A stretch of 35,732 nucleotides of DNA from a virus, in IMG/VR virus record IMGVR_UViG_3300038457_000033, positions 1 to 35,732 of that record; one strand, 5' to 3'. Numbering within the stretch: the stretch's first letter is position 1; every line of letters begins with the position of its first letter. Below the pieces are notes generated by a model. That model searched no databases. It saw only the letters and a list, made by a program, of their open reading frames with translations, and was not told the origin of the DNA. The position numbers and the translations under genes were made by a program. Below, in pieces: positions 15,870 to 24,044 of the stretch.

Positions 15870-16520
15870 ATGAATCTAATAGATAAAAAATGCCGCAGAT
15901 GTTCAATCGGTAAGCCAGCAGCGGAGTTCTTCAAAATGGCGGCCGCAAACGATGGGCTGCATTTATGGTGCAAAGGATGCTGCAAAGAATATCAGAATGA
16001 ATTACTTCGTCGGGACCCTGAGCATCGAATCAGATCAACAAAAAAACACGCTGCCAAAATAAGAATGAAACGAAAGATGTATAGGGAATTAAATGCAGGA
16101 AGGATACAATCCTATAATGCAAATTACTACTCATGCAATTCAGAAGAAATGCTAGCTAGATCGGCGGCATGGCATTTAAGAAATCCGCATTACAGCGTTG
16201 AATACTATGCCAAAAATGTTGATCTATGTAAGGCAAAAGATCACAGACGTAGAGCTAGAAAAAAAGGTATTGTTGGAACAACGTCAAAAGGTTTAATACA
16301 ACTTCTTCTGTCAGAACAAGGAGGGAAGTGTCCATATTGCCTTTCTAATCTGTACGAAGTTGGACATCATCTAGATCATTACATGCCTCTTGCTTTAGAT
16401 GGAAGGCATGCAGATGAAAATCTGCAACTGACATGTCCAACGTGCAATCGTAAGAAGGGTGCAAAAAATCCCATAGACTTTTTGCAGACAGTTATGCGCG
16501 CAATGGACGTGCCGATATGA
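15870..16520 (+). CDS. HNH homing endonuclease with N-terminal zinc ribbon
   Basis: 216 residues from ATG 15870. N-terminal Cys8, Cys11, Cys34 and Cys37 ('CRRC', 'CKGC') form a probable zinc ribbon. The middle is basic and helical. The HNH domain is at residues 154-206: 'CPYCLSNLYEVGHHLDHYMP' with Asp169-His170, then 'NLQLTCPTCNRKKGAKNPID' with Asn193. The base composition is clearly AT-richer than the flanking baseplate genes, which indicates recent entry. Its stop overlaps the next start (ATGA). It lies precisely between the wedge and DUF6527-like genes without breaking either one. Confidence 0.85.
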   Translation: MNLIDKKCRRCSIGKPAAEFFKMAAANDGLHLWCKGCCKEYQNELLRRDPEHRIRSTKKHAAKIRMKRKMYRELNAGRIQSYNANYYSCNSEEMLARSAAWHLRNPHYSVEYYAKNVDLCKAKDHRRRARKKGIVGTTSKGLIQLLLSEQGGKCPYCLSNLYEVGHHLDHYMPLALDGRHADENLQLTCPTCNRKKGAKNPIDFLQTVMRAMDVPI

Positions 16521-16870
16521 CGGCGGCGAACGTCCGGTTCATGACCTTGGCTGGCGATCCGTGCCACGACGGCGAGAAACCAGCGCGGTTCACCTTCGAC
16601 TGCGTCGGCTACAACCGAGGGAAAGACCCCAGGCTGCCGAAGACCCCGTGCGCGAACCTCCTGATCGCCCAAGGACCTCATTCCCATGCGCACGGCATCA
16701 AACGCGACCCGCAGGGGAATAACGGCGGCCGACCACAATGGACATGGGACGGAAACCGGACCGCGCCGACGTTCGCGCCGTCGATAAATTGCTCTGGGCA
16801 TTGTGGATGGCACGGCTACCTTCGCGCCGGTCGCTGTGTTAGCACATCAGATCAGGACGAGCCGGAGTAG
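16517..16870 (+). CDS. DUF6527-like protein
   Basis: 117 residues from ATG 16517 (ATGA overlap with the HNH gene). The C-terminal 'WTWDGNRTAPTFAPSINCSG' followed by 'HCGWHGYLRAGRC' is typical of small DUF6527 phage proteins. Cys14, Cys29 and Cys45, with histidines near 55-59 and 95-98, could bind a metal. The function is unknown. It stands between two baseplate genes, three bases before the J-like gene, but also occurs elsewhere in other phages, so a structural role is uncertain. Confidence 0.6.
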   Translation: MTAANVRFMTLAGDPCHDGEKPARFTFDCVGYNRGKDPRLPKTPCANLLIAQGPHSHAHGIKRDPQGNNGGRPQWTWDGNRTAPTFAPSINCSGHCGWHGYLRAGRCVSTSDQDEPE

Positions 16871-16873
16871 GAC

Positions 16874-18319
16874 ATGACCGACATCCCCGTCGTCGTCACC
16901 GCCGCCGGCGCGCAGCCCACGCCGCCCGCCGCGCTGCTCGCGGCGTTGATCGCCGCCGTCGCGGACGTGACCCCCGGCTACACGGCGACGCTCCCGGGAT
17001 CTCTGATCGAAGACGTGTCGAGCACCCAGGTCGGCGGCCTCGCCGTCTGCGACAGCGCCCGGGTCGAGACCATCAATTCGATCACGCCCTACGGCGCGAA
17101 CGCGTTCATGCTGCTCCAGCTCGGGCAGGTCTACATCGGCCCCGGAGCGGCCCCCGGAGTCCCGACCAACACCAGCGCGTTCGTGACGTTCTTCGCGGAG
17201 GACGCCAACTCGAACCCGCTGCCGGGCCAGGTGCTCGCGGTTGGGTTCACCGTCTCTGACGGCGTCTACCAGTACGTCGTCCAGGACGGCGGCGTCACCG
17301 GGTCGGACGGGTTGTCGCTGCCGCTGTTCTGCCTCGCGACGGTCGCTGGGTCCTGGGCGGTGCCGACGAACACCGTGACCCAGCTCGTCACGCAGGTGCC
17401 GTCGAACGTGATCCTGACGTGCACGAACCAGGAAGCCGGCGTGTCTGGAGCGGCCGCCGAAACCGAGGAGCAGTACCGCGCGCGCGTTCTCCAGGCCGGG
17501 CAGGCGATATGCCAGGGCGCGCCGACGATGCTCAAGACGCAGCTCTCGAACGTGCCGGGCGTCCAGCTGCGGCTGGTGTCGGTAGTCCAGCAGCCGGGCG
17601 GCGGCTGGGAGGTCATCTGCGGCGGCGGCGATCCCTACCAGGTCGGCTACGCGATCTACATGGGCCTGTTCGACGTCTCGACCATCGTCGGGTCGACCCT
17701 GGCGGTGACCGCCATCACGCAGGCGGCGAACGCCCAGATCACGACCGCGATCAACCACGGCTACGCGGTCGGCCAGCAGGCCGAACTCTCGGGCGTCGTC
17801 GGGATGACGCCGCTCAACGGCGTGCTGTTCACCGTCGTCGCGGTCGTCGACGAGAAGAACTTCACGATCAACGTCGACTCGGCCGGCTACCCGGCCTACG
17901 TCAGCGGCGGCGTGCTGACGCCGAACCTCCGCAACGTGACCGTAAGCATCAACGACCAGCCCGACATCTACTCGATCACGTTCGTCAACCCGCCGCTCCA
18001 GACGGTAACGGTTTCGGTGTCGTGGAACACGACCGCGCCGAACTTTGTGTCTCAGGCGGCCGTCGCGCAGCTCGCGGCACCGGCGATCGCAGCCTACCTC
18101 AACTCGATCACCGTCGGCGCGCCGATCAACCTGTTGGTCATGGACGCGGTGTTCCTCGCCGCTGTCGCGCCGGTGCTGGCGGGCGAACTCGTCTCGACGC
18201 TTTCGTTCTCGGTCTCGATCAACGGGGTCGCCACCGCGCCGACCGGCTCGCTGGTGATCGGCGACCCGGAAAGCTACTTCAGCGCCACAATCGCCGGCGT
18301 CACCGTGAACCAGAGCTGA
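16874..18319 (+). CDS. baseplate J-like protein
   Basis: 481 residues from ATG 16874 (GGAGTAGGAC upstream). 'GSLIEDVSSTQVGGLAVCDS' near the start, 'SGAAAETEEQYRARVLQAGQ' in the middle and 'AVAQLAAPAIAAYLNSITVG' near the end are hallmarks of gpJ-like baseplate proteins. It forms the wedge rim that carries fibres. At about residues 275-352 an E1-FCCH-like module is inserted: 'INHGYAVGQQAELSGVVG', 'PLNGVLFTVVAVVDEKNFTI', then 'AYVSGGVLT'. This makes it longer than the simplest family members. Confidence 0.82.
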   Translation: MTDIPVVVTAAGAQPTPPAALLAALIAAVADVTPGYTATLPGSLIEDVSSTQVGGLAVCDSARVETINSITPYGANAFMLLQLGQVYIGPGAAPGVPTNTSAFVTFFAEDANSNPLPGQVLAVGFTVSDGVYQYVVQDGGVTGSDGLSLPLFCLATVAGSWAVPTNTVTQLVTQVPSNVILTCTNQEAGVSGAAAETEEQYRARVLQAGQAICQGAPTMLKTQLSNVPGVQLRLVSVVQQPGGGWEVICGGGDPYQVGYAIYMGLFDVSTIVGSTLAVTAITQAANAQITTAINHGYAVGQQAELSGVVGMTPLNGVLFTVVAVVDEKNFTINVDSAGYPAYVSGGVLTPNLRNVTVSINDQPDIYSITFVNPPLQTVTVSVSWNTTAPNFVSQAAVAQLAAPAIAAYLNSITVGAPINLLVMDAVFLAAVAPVLAGELVSTLSFSVSINGVATAPTGSLVIGDPESYFSATIAGVTVNQS

Positions 18320-18322
18320 CGC

Positions 18323-19396
18323 ATGGCAACGCCCGTCGCGCTCTACAAGGCCGCCGTCTCGAAGGTCTTCGAGGCCGGGGTGGCCGTGACGCCGATCTTC
18401 GGCCCCGTCGCCGGAGGCATCATCACCAACCCGGCGACTGTGGCCGACCAGGGCATCGACCCGGTCGAGGAGTTGTTCCTCGACGTCACCGGACCGGCGT
18501 CGCCCTACCAGACCGAGACGACGATCGCTGTCCAGCCAGGGCAGAACTACGTGGTCACGCCCGGCCAGGCGACGAACGTGAGCGTCAACGCGAAGACGGC
18601 GGGGCACAGGTTCTCTGGCGTGGTCTTCCAGCCGCCGACGCCGTACCCGCCGGTGCCGCAGCCTGGGACGTTCCCTCCCGCTGGCCCGACGACGCTGACG
18701 GCGGTCATCCCGTCTTACCTTTACCAAGAGTACGCCGACGACGACGACCTGCAGTCGTTCGTCGCCGCCTACAACGGGCTGGCGCAGGGCTACGTCGACT
18801 GGTTCGCGAGCATCGGCCTGCCGGTCTATACCGGCCAGTCGATCTCCGGGGCGCTGCTCGACTGGGTCGCTCAGGGCGTCTACGGCATGATCCGGCCGGC
18901 GCTCTCGTCCGGTCGCAACCGGGACCTCGGGCCGCTGAACACGTATGCCTACAACACGCTGCCGCTCAACCGACGCAAGCTGATCGGCCCGACGAACGTG
19001 ACCGCGACGAGCGACGACGTCTTCAAGCGGATCATCACCTGGAATTTCTACAAGGGCGACGGCAACGTTTTCAACGTCAGGTGGCTCAAGCGCCGGGTCA
19101 TGCGGTTTTTAACGGGCGCGAACGGTTCTGCCCCGAACGTCGACCAGACCTACATCATCAGCGTTACGTTCGGAGCAGGTTCTGTGGTAAGCATCAGGAT
19201 CAGCGTCGGGACGCGGTCGATTACTGGCGGCGCGCTCTACAACAGGTTTGGGTTCAACCGCATGGCCTACAACTCACTGACCACCGCGTTCCACCCCGCC
19301 GCCGACCCGCCGCCGTTCGCGGCGATCTTCAAGGAGGCCGTCGATTCCGGCGCGCTGATTCTTCCATTCCAGTATAAATTCAGTGTTGCCATTTAG
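18323..19396 (+). CDS. gpI-like tail protein with N-terminal decoration module
   Basis: 357 residues from ATG 18323, three bases after the J gene. Residues about 30-95 form a beta module ('GGIITNPATVADQGIDPVEE', 'TTIAVQPGQNYVVTPGQATN', 'VSVNAKTAGHRFSGVVF') that also makes up most of the 98-residue protein at 20922. A proline-rich linker follows (PPTPYPPVPQPGTFPP). The rest has 'YADDDDLQSFVAAYNGLAQG', 'LDWVAQGVYGMIRP' and 'AYNSLTTAFHPAADPPPFAA', in the manner of DUF2612/gpI-like proteins that bind fibres to the baseplate. The role is assigned by position and general resemblance. Confidence 0.62.
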   Translation: MATPVALYKAAVSKVFEAGVAVTPIFGPVAGGIITNPATVADQGIDPVEELFLDVTGPASPYQTETTIAVQPGQNYVVTPGQATNVSVNAKTAGHRFSGVVFQPPTPYPPVPQPGTFPPAGPTTLTAVIPSYLYQEYADDDDLQSFVAAYNGLAQGYVDWFASIGLPVYTGQSISGALLDWVAQGVYGMIRPALSSGRNRDLGPLNTYAYNTLPLNRRKLIGPTNVTATSDDVFKRIITWNFYKGDGNVFNVRWLKRRVMRFLTGANGSAPNVDQTYIISVTFGAGSVVSIRISVGTRSITGGALYNRFGFNRMAYNSLTTAFHPAADPPPFAAIFKEAVDSGALILPFQYKFSVAI

Positions 19397-19419
19397 GGCC
19401 AACGGCACAGGAGCAATAA

Positions 19420-20052
19420 ATGTCGGTTTTTATTTTCGCCAATGACGCGTCGAGCACGCTGGCCGGGCCGATCTCGACCTCCGCGACCGTCGTCAACGTG
19501 GCGTCCGGCCAGGGCGCGCTGTTTCCCAACCCGAGCGCGGGGCAGCAGTTCGCTCTGACGTTCAACGACGCCGCGACGGGGCTTCTCACCGAGATCGTCT
19601 ATTGCACGGCCAGGACCGGCGACGCTCTGACCATCGTTCGAGCGCAAGAAGGCACCGACGCCCAATCGTGGCTCGCCAGCGACCTCGCGGCGAACCTGGT
19701 GACGGCCGGGCAGATGGCGGCGATGCTCCAGACGTCGACGCTTTACCCGGTGCGGCAGGTCACGGTCAGCGGCGCGTTCGTCACGACCACCGCCGACGCG
19801 AACGGGCACGTCGGGCTCAACCGGGCGACGAGCCTCGGCGCGTCCTCGACCACGCTGCCGTCCGGTGCGCAGGCTGGACAAACCTACTGGATCGACGACC
19901 TGGCTAAGAACTTCAACCGCTATCCGGTGACAGTCTCATATACCGCTGGTATGACGGGACCGGACGGCGCGACGCAGCAGATCCTCAACGTCAACGGCCA
20001 GAGCGCGTCGTTCACCTACTACGGCAGCAATCAGTGGAGCTTCAAGCCATGA
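19420..20052 (+). CDS. tail fibre / baseplate fibre adaptor
   Basis: 210 residues from ATG 19420. The first 95 residues are the common phage tail-fibre N-terminus: 'FIFANDASSTLAGPISTSAT', 'PSAGQQFALTFNDAATGLLT', 'ALTIVRAQEGTDAQSW'. The remainder is a beta-rich domain ending 'ILNVNGQSASFTYYGSNQWS'. It would attach to the baseplate J/I proteins. There is no signal peptide. Its stop overlaps the next start (ATGA). Confidence 0.68.
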   Translation: MSVFIFANDASSTLAGPISTSATVVNVASGQGALFPNPSAGQQFALTFNDAATGLLTEIVYCTARTGDALTIVRAQEGTDAQSWLASDLAANLVTAGQMAAMLQTSTLYPVRQVTVSGAFVTTTADANGHVGLNRATSLGASSTTLPSGAQAGQTYWIDDLAKNFNRYPVTVSYTAGMTGPDGATQQILNVNGQSASFTYYGSNQWSFKP

Positions 20053-20903
20053 TGAAACGATTCTTCGCGCTCGCCCTGGCCGCCGCGCTGGCGTTGGCAG
20101 GCCTCTCGCCGGCCGCTGCTCAGTTCGCCGATCAGGCGACCTACGCTGGAGCCGGGGCCGGGACAGCGAACGCCCAGACCCTCACGTTGCCGAACGCGAC
20201 GTCGCTGGCGGACTTGGTCGGCGTCATCGTCAAGTACGTGCCGAACGTCGGCAACACCGGCGACGCGACGCTGACCGTCAACTCGTTCGGTTCTCCGCCG
20301 CACTTCATGAAGCCGACCGGCTCCGGTCTTGTGGCGTTGGCCAGCGGCGATCTCGTCGCTGGCCAGCCGATATGGATCATGTACGACGGGACGTACTTCG
20401 ACGTTCTGAGCAATCTGAAGTCAGCGACGGTGACGTCGGTCGCCGCGTCGGTCCCGGCCGAGATGACAGTCGGCGGTTCGCCTGTCACCGGCGCCGGCAC
20501 GCTCGCGCTGGCGTGGGCTTCCGCTTCCGGCGCGAAGTTCATCGCCACGCCTTCCGGCGGCGGCTCCGGCGCTTATGCGGGTCGCGCCATCGTCAACTCG
20601 GACGTGCCGAACGGCGTCAAGGCATACGCGATCTGGTCGGCGTGCGGCAGCAGCCCGTGCACGTTGCTGGCGTCGCTCGGCGTCAGCAGCATGACCCGCT
20701 CTGCGACCGGCGTGTACGCGGTCAACTTCAGCCCGTCGATCTCCGGCACCGTGGTGTGCCAGGCGACTTCTGGCGTCTACAACGTCGCCATAGATGCCGG
20801 CGTGCCGTCGTCGAGCAGCGTGGCGGTCGGCATGTACGCGCCAGGCGGCGGCTCACCGCCGACGGACGCTGGTGGTGGAAGCATCGTCTGCTGGGGCCTG
20901 TAG
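20049..20903 (+). CDS. tail-fibre-like protein with a signal peptide
   Basis: 284 residues from ATG 20049 (ATGA overlap). The N-terminus MMKRFFALALAAALALAGLS then PAAAQ is a classic Sec signal peptide with an AxA-type cleavage site near residue 25. The mature part reads like a tail fibre: 'LPNATSLADLVGVIVKYVPN', 'GDLVAGQPIWIMYDGTYFDV' and a tip segment with two cysteines ('WSACGSSPCTLL') ending 'GGGSIVCWGL'. A Sec signal is unexpected on a virion part assembled in the cytoplasm. It could be an exported receptor-masking or lysis-time protein, or the signal may not be used. Confidence 0.65.
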   Translation: MMKRFFALALAAALALAGLSPAAAQFADQATYAGAGAGTANAQTLTLPNATSLADLVGVIVKYVPNVGNTGDATLTVNSFGSPPHFMKPTGSGLVALASGDLVAGQPIWIMYDGTYFDVLSNLKSATVTSVAASVPAEMTVGGSPVTGAGTLALAWASASGAKFIATPSGGGSGAYAGRAIVNSDVPNGVKAYAIWSACGSSPCTLLASLGVSSMTRSATGVYAVNFSPSISGTVVCQATSGVYNVAIDAGVPSSSSVAVGMYAPGGGSPPTDAGGGSIVCWGL

Positions 20904-20921
20904 GAACTTAAGGCTATCAAC

Positions 20922-21218
20922 ATGGCATCCGTCGCGCCTCCCGTCACCCCGGTCCCAGGATCGGCTTCGCAAGTGGTCACCGGCGGTACGCCGGTCATCG
21001 CCGCGCCAGCTGGCATCAACGGTGGGTTCATCACGAACCCGGCCACCGCCGCCGGAACGCTGTTCGTCAACCCGGTCGCCAACGCGACGACGGTCGCCAA
21101 CGGCACCACGTTCGGCCTGGCACCAGGACAGACCTGGGAGCTGATCGCTGGGCAGACGACGGTCACTTCTGTAAATGCACTTGATGATGCCCACGATTAT
21201 TCGGTCGTCGTTTGGTAG
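20922..21218 (+). CDS. small decoration-module protein
   Basis: 98 residues from ATG 20922. After a proline and valine-rich start, residues 33-98 are one beta module: 'GGFITNPATAAGTLFVNPVA', 'LAPGQTWELIAGQTTVTSVN', ending 'YSVVVW'. The same module is the N-terminal domain of the gpI-like protein at 18323, with the shared GG(I/F)ITNPAT, PGQ and SVNA marks. It may be a stand-alone capsid or tail-tip decoration. The main fibre gene starts four bases after its stop. Confidence 0.6.
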   Translation: MASVAPPVTPVPGSASQVVTGGTPVIAAPAGINGGFITNPATAAGTLFVNPVANATTVANGTTFGLAPGQTWELIAGQTTVTSVNALDDAHDYSVVVW

Positions 21219-21222
21219 GCCA

Positions 21223-23853
21223 ATGAAAAAAATCCTCCTCGCGCTGCTCGCCCTCGCGTTCGCGGTCCCCGCGCTCGCCCAAGGCCCCGGCCCGTCCGGC
21301 GGCGGTCCCGGCCCGGTCCCTGACCCGTGGACGGTCAGCGGCAACAACCTGCTCCCCGGCGGCCGAAAGGTCGTCACGACCGCGCCGACGACCGGTGCCG
21401 CCGGGTTCAACCTGCCGCACGGAACCGCGCCGACCGTTCCGGTCAACGGCGATACTTGGACCACCACCACCGGCATGTTCGTGCGCATCAACGGGGCGAC
21501 CGTCGGCCCGTTCGCCACCGCTAACTCTTTCGCCGCGACTTCGCCGCTCGGCGTCAGCTTCCCTGGAGGGGTCGTCACCTACGCTCTGAGTTCGCCGGTC
21601 CCACTTTCGCTCGGCGGCCTTGGCGGTTCGCAGGCGGCGGCTACGGCGGGGCAAGTCCCGGTTTGTCCCGGCTCTGGCGGGGCATGTGTGCCGACAACTC
21701 CAGGTACATTCTTTTCACAGAATTATGCAACTCCACCCGCCATTGGCGGAACGACGCCAGCGGCCGGAGCTTTTTCGTCCCTCGTAACCGGGCTAGGAAC
21801 AGGGCAGCAAATTCTATCTATAAAAGGCGGGGGTACAAATGCCAACGATGGTTCTGCCGTCTACTTTTACCAAGCGGGGGCGAACACAAACTCTATCGGG
21901 AATTACAGTGCAATCCTAGGCGGTGCATTCGATGACCGACTGACTTTATACGGCATTAATGGGATCGTTTTATACCATGCTGTCACGCTAGAAAATCTTA
22001 TCTCGGGCGGGAATTCATGTTTATTTGTTGACTCTTCGGGAACGGTGCAGGGAACCGGATCATCTTGCGGCACAGGCAGCACGGGATCAGGAACCGTCGC
22101 GTCAGGGACTTCCGGGTATTTAGCATACTACGGCGGCACGGGCACAACTGTCAGCGGCTTATCTACACCAGCTACTCTTTTCGCCTCGCCTCCTGCCATC
22201 GGCGGCACAACACCAGCGGCGGGCACTTTCACCACGCTTACCACCGGGACTTCCAATTTAGCCGGAGCGACGACGGTCAGCGGCGCGAGCTTCGGGCTCA
22301 GCGGCAACATCGCCGCCGCCGCGTGGACCACGAACGGAGTCCGCTACAAGAACGTCGCCGCGACGCTGACCGACACCAGCTCCAGCGGCACCGTGGCGGC
22401 CGCCTATACCGACTCGTGGGGCGGTAACACCATTGCGGCGTCGAGCGCGACGACTTACACGAACTACTATGGCAGCTATTTCTCCGTCCCTGTCGTAGGC
22501 ACGAACGTCACCTTTACGCACGCATACGCGCTCGGCGCCGACAGCATCAACACGACGACGCTCGCCATCGGCGGGTCGGCCGTCGTCGCGCGCGCGACCA
22601 ACGCGGCGTTCGGCGCGATGGAGGGCGATGGAACGACGATTTCCTGCACGGGTGGCGTATGCACGGCCATCGGTGGTGGCGGTGGTGGCGGTGGTGGCGG
22701 TGGTGCAGTTCAAAACGTAACGTGCTTGAACAATTCCGGCGACTACACGCTGATTCAAAATGCGCTTAATACTGGAAATCCAGTTCACGTGAGTGGATCG
22801 TGTTCGGTTACGACATCGCTTGGTATTAGCTCTGGTCAGTATATGTATGGGGATGGCAGAACACAGACGGTGCTTACTATGTCCAGCGGAGTCTCGACGG
22901 CCATCTACTGTAATTTCTCCTCAGTGAACGGTGGCCCTATATTTCAAGATTTTGGCATCGTCTTAGGTAGTAGTTCCGCCACAGGCATCAATTGCGACGG
23001 CAATCCAAGGTTCAAAATGTTCCGTATGAGAGTGTCTCTTGCTGGAACATGTCTGAGCATGAATGGAAATTCTGGAGGGGCCTTCATCCTAGACTTCGAG
23101 TGTGGGGCTTATAGTAACGGAATTACAGGTAGCGGGTCGCTTGACACAGTAACGATGGACGGCGTTCATTGCTGGAACTTTGGAGGCTCGGCTGGATACA
23201 TTGCCTCAGCTACCTGCGTCAATATAGGGCGGATGGACGATCTTAAGATTGCCAACCTTGAAAATTCCTTCGGCAACTGCATCACCATGTCTAGCGCAGC
23301 GACATTCGGAGAAATGTCAACTGTTGATTGTGATGGTTCAAACGGTATTATAATGGCAGCCGGTGAATTTACACTATCGTCTTATTTATCCACAATAGGC
23401 TCTGGGGGACAGCAATCTTTAGTTATGACAGGCGGGAATCTTACCGTGGCCTCTTTTGTTGTTGCTTTGGGTGCAGTCCCTGGGACAGTTGTATCTGTGA
23501 GTGGTGGTGCAACTCTAAACGTCAGCTCTGGGAATATGATTCTAAACAATGTTGATGCGACGGTTTTTGGTTGTAGCGGTGGGGACACGTCAATGAACTT
23601 AAACAACGTATTCTTTAGCGCAGCATCAGGTTTCGCATATTCCAACCCTAAAATAAATCAAGCCAGCGGCTGCCGCGTAACTCTGCACGCAAACAGGATA
23701 ACTGACAAGGGCAGCGGCGCTGGGACGTTCATCAATCTTGCTACCGACGATTGGCACAATGTTGTTGGAAACGCTGCACCTGGATGGACCGAAGTCGATC
23801 AAGTCATCAGCGCTGCTGTAGTTGGACTCAACAACCCCGCGTTCCCGCACTGA
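21223..23853 (+). CDS. large tail fibre / spike with signal peptide and beta-helix tip
   Basis: 876 residues. I chose ATG 21223, giving the signal peptide MKKILLALLALAFAVPALAQ; an in-frame ATG at 21175 would sit inside the previous gene. Residues 20-490 are fibre shaft with two phage-fibre repeats, 'PPAIGGTTPAAGAFSSL' and 'PPAIGGTTPAAGTFTTL'. A run of 11 glycines (bases 22672-22704) separates this from a right-handed beta-helix with many G/S/N turns ('YTLIQNALNTGNPVHVSGSC', 'GISSGQYMYGDGRTQTVLTM'). DNA is visibly AT-richer around 21700-22080 and from about 22700 to the end, as in mosaic host-range modules. It probably binds or degrades a surface polysaccharide. The catalytic residues are not identifiable by eye. 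Confidence 0.72.
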   Translation: MKKILLALLALAFAVPALAQGPGPSGGGPGPVPDPWTVSGNNLLPGGRKVVTTAPTTGAAGFNLPHGTAPTVPVNGDTWTTTTGMFVRINGATVGPFATANSFAATSPLGVSFPGGVVTYALSSPVPLSLGGLGGSQAAATAGQVPVCPGSGGACVPTTPGTFFSQNYATPPAIGGTTPAAGAFSSLVTGLGTGQQILSIKGGGTNANDGSAVYFYQAGANTNSIGNYSAILGGAFDDRLTLYGINGIVLYHAVTLENLISGGNSCLFVDSSGTVQGTGSSCGTGSTGSGTVASGTSGYLAYYGGTGTTVSGLSTPATLFASPPAIGGTTPAAGTFTTLTTGTSNLAGATTVSGASFGLSGNIAAAAWTTNGVRYKNVAATLTDTSSSGTVAAAYTDSWGGNTIAASSATTYTNYYGSYFSVPVVGTNVTFTHAYALGADSINTTTLAIGGSAVVARATNAAFGAMEGDGTTISCTGGVCTAIGGGGGGGGGGGAVQNVTCLNNSGDYTLIQNALNTGNPVHVSGSCSVTTSLGISSGQYMYGDGRTQTVLTMSSGVSTAIYCNFSSVNGGPIFQDFGIVLGSSSATGINCDGNPRFKMFRMRVSLAGTCLSMNGNSGGAFILDFECGAYSNGITGSGSLDTVTMDGVHCWNFGGSAGYIASATCVNIGRMDDLKIANLENSFGNCITMSSAATFGEMSTVDCDGSNGIIMAAGEFTLSSYLSTIGSGGQQSLVMTGGNLTVASFVVALGAVPGTVVSVSGGATLNVSSGNMILNNVDATVFGCSGGDTSMNLNNVFFSAASGFAYSNPKINQASGCRVTLHANRITDKGSGAGTFINLATDDWHNVVGNAAPGWTEVDQVISAAVVGLNNPAFPH
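22672..22704 (+). repeat. GGTGGTGGC tandem repeat coding for poly-glycine
   Basis: Three full copies of the nine-base unit GGTGGTGGC plus GGTGGT encode eleven glycines at the junction of the fibre shaft and the AT-rich beta-helix. It is a flexible hinge in the protein and a likely slippage or recombination point in the DNA, exactly where composition changes. Confidence 0.85.
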
Positions 23854-23891
23854 TAGGATATCGAGATGGATTACCCCTCGCGCTTCTTAGA

Positions 23892-24044
23892 CTTGTCACG
23901 CTTCCGGCTCTCGCTACTCAAGCGGCAGATACCCTCATCGCCAACGCGACCGGAGGATCGGCATCACCGACGGCTGTCTCGATTGGAAGCTGCTCGGCTG
24001 CTTCGAGCGCGCTGACGTACAACACTTCTACAAGTGAGGATACG
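23892..24044 (+). pseudogene. remnant of an older tail fibre C-terminal region
   Basis: Between the fibre stop (23853) and the endolysin start, one frame reads 'LVTLPALATQAADTLIANAT' then 'GGSASPTAVSIGSCSAASSA' and 'LTYNTSTS'. This is a recurrent segment of phage tail fibres, but here it has no start, is out of frame with the fibre upstream, and runs without a stop into the endolysin frame. It looks like debris left when the fibre end was replaced. Its G/C-rich codons match the phage backbone, not the AT-rich beta-helix just upstream. Confidence 0.6.

Noticed and set aside
16847-18727. Very long minus-strand frame opposite the J gene
   Set aside because: A 626-codon open frame arises from high G/C third-position bias on the plus strand. 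The product is almost all R/D/V/H/G repeats, and the plus-strand gene is clear.
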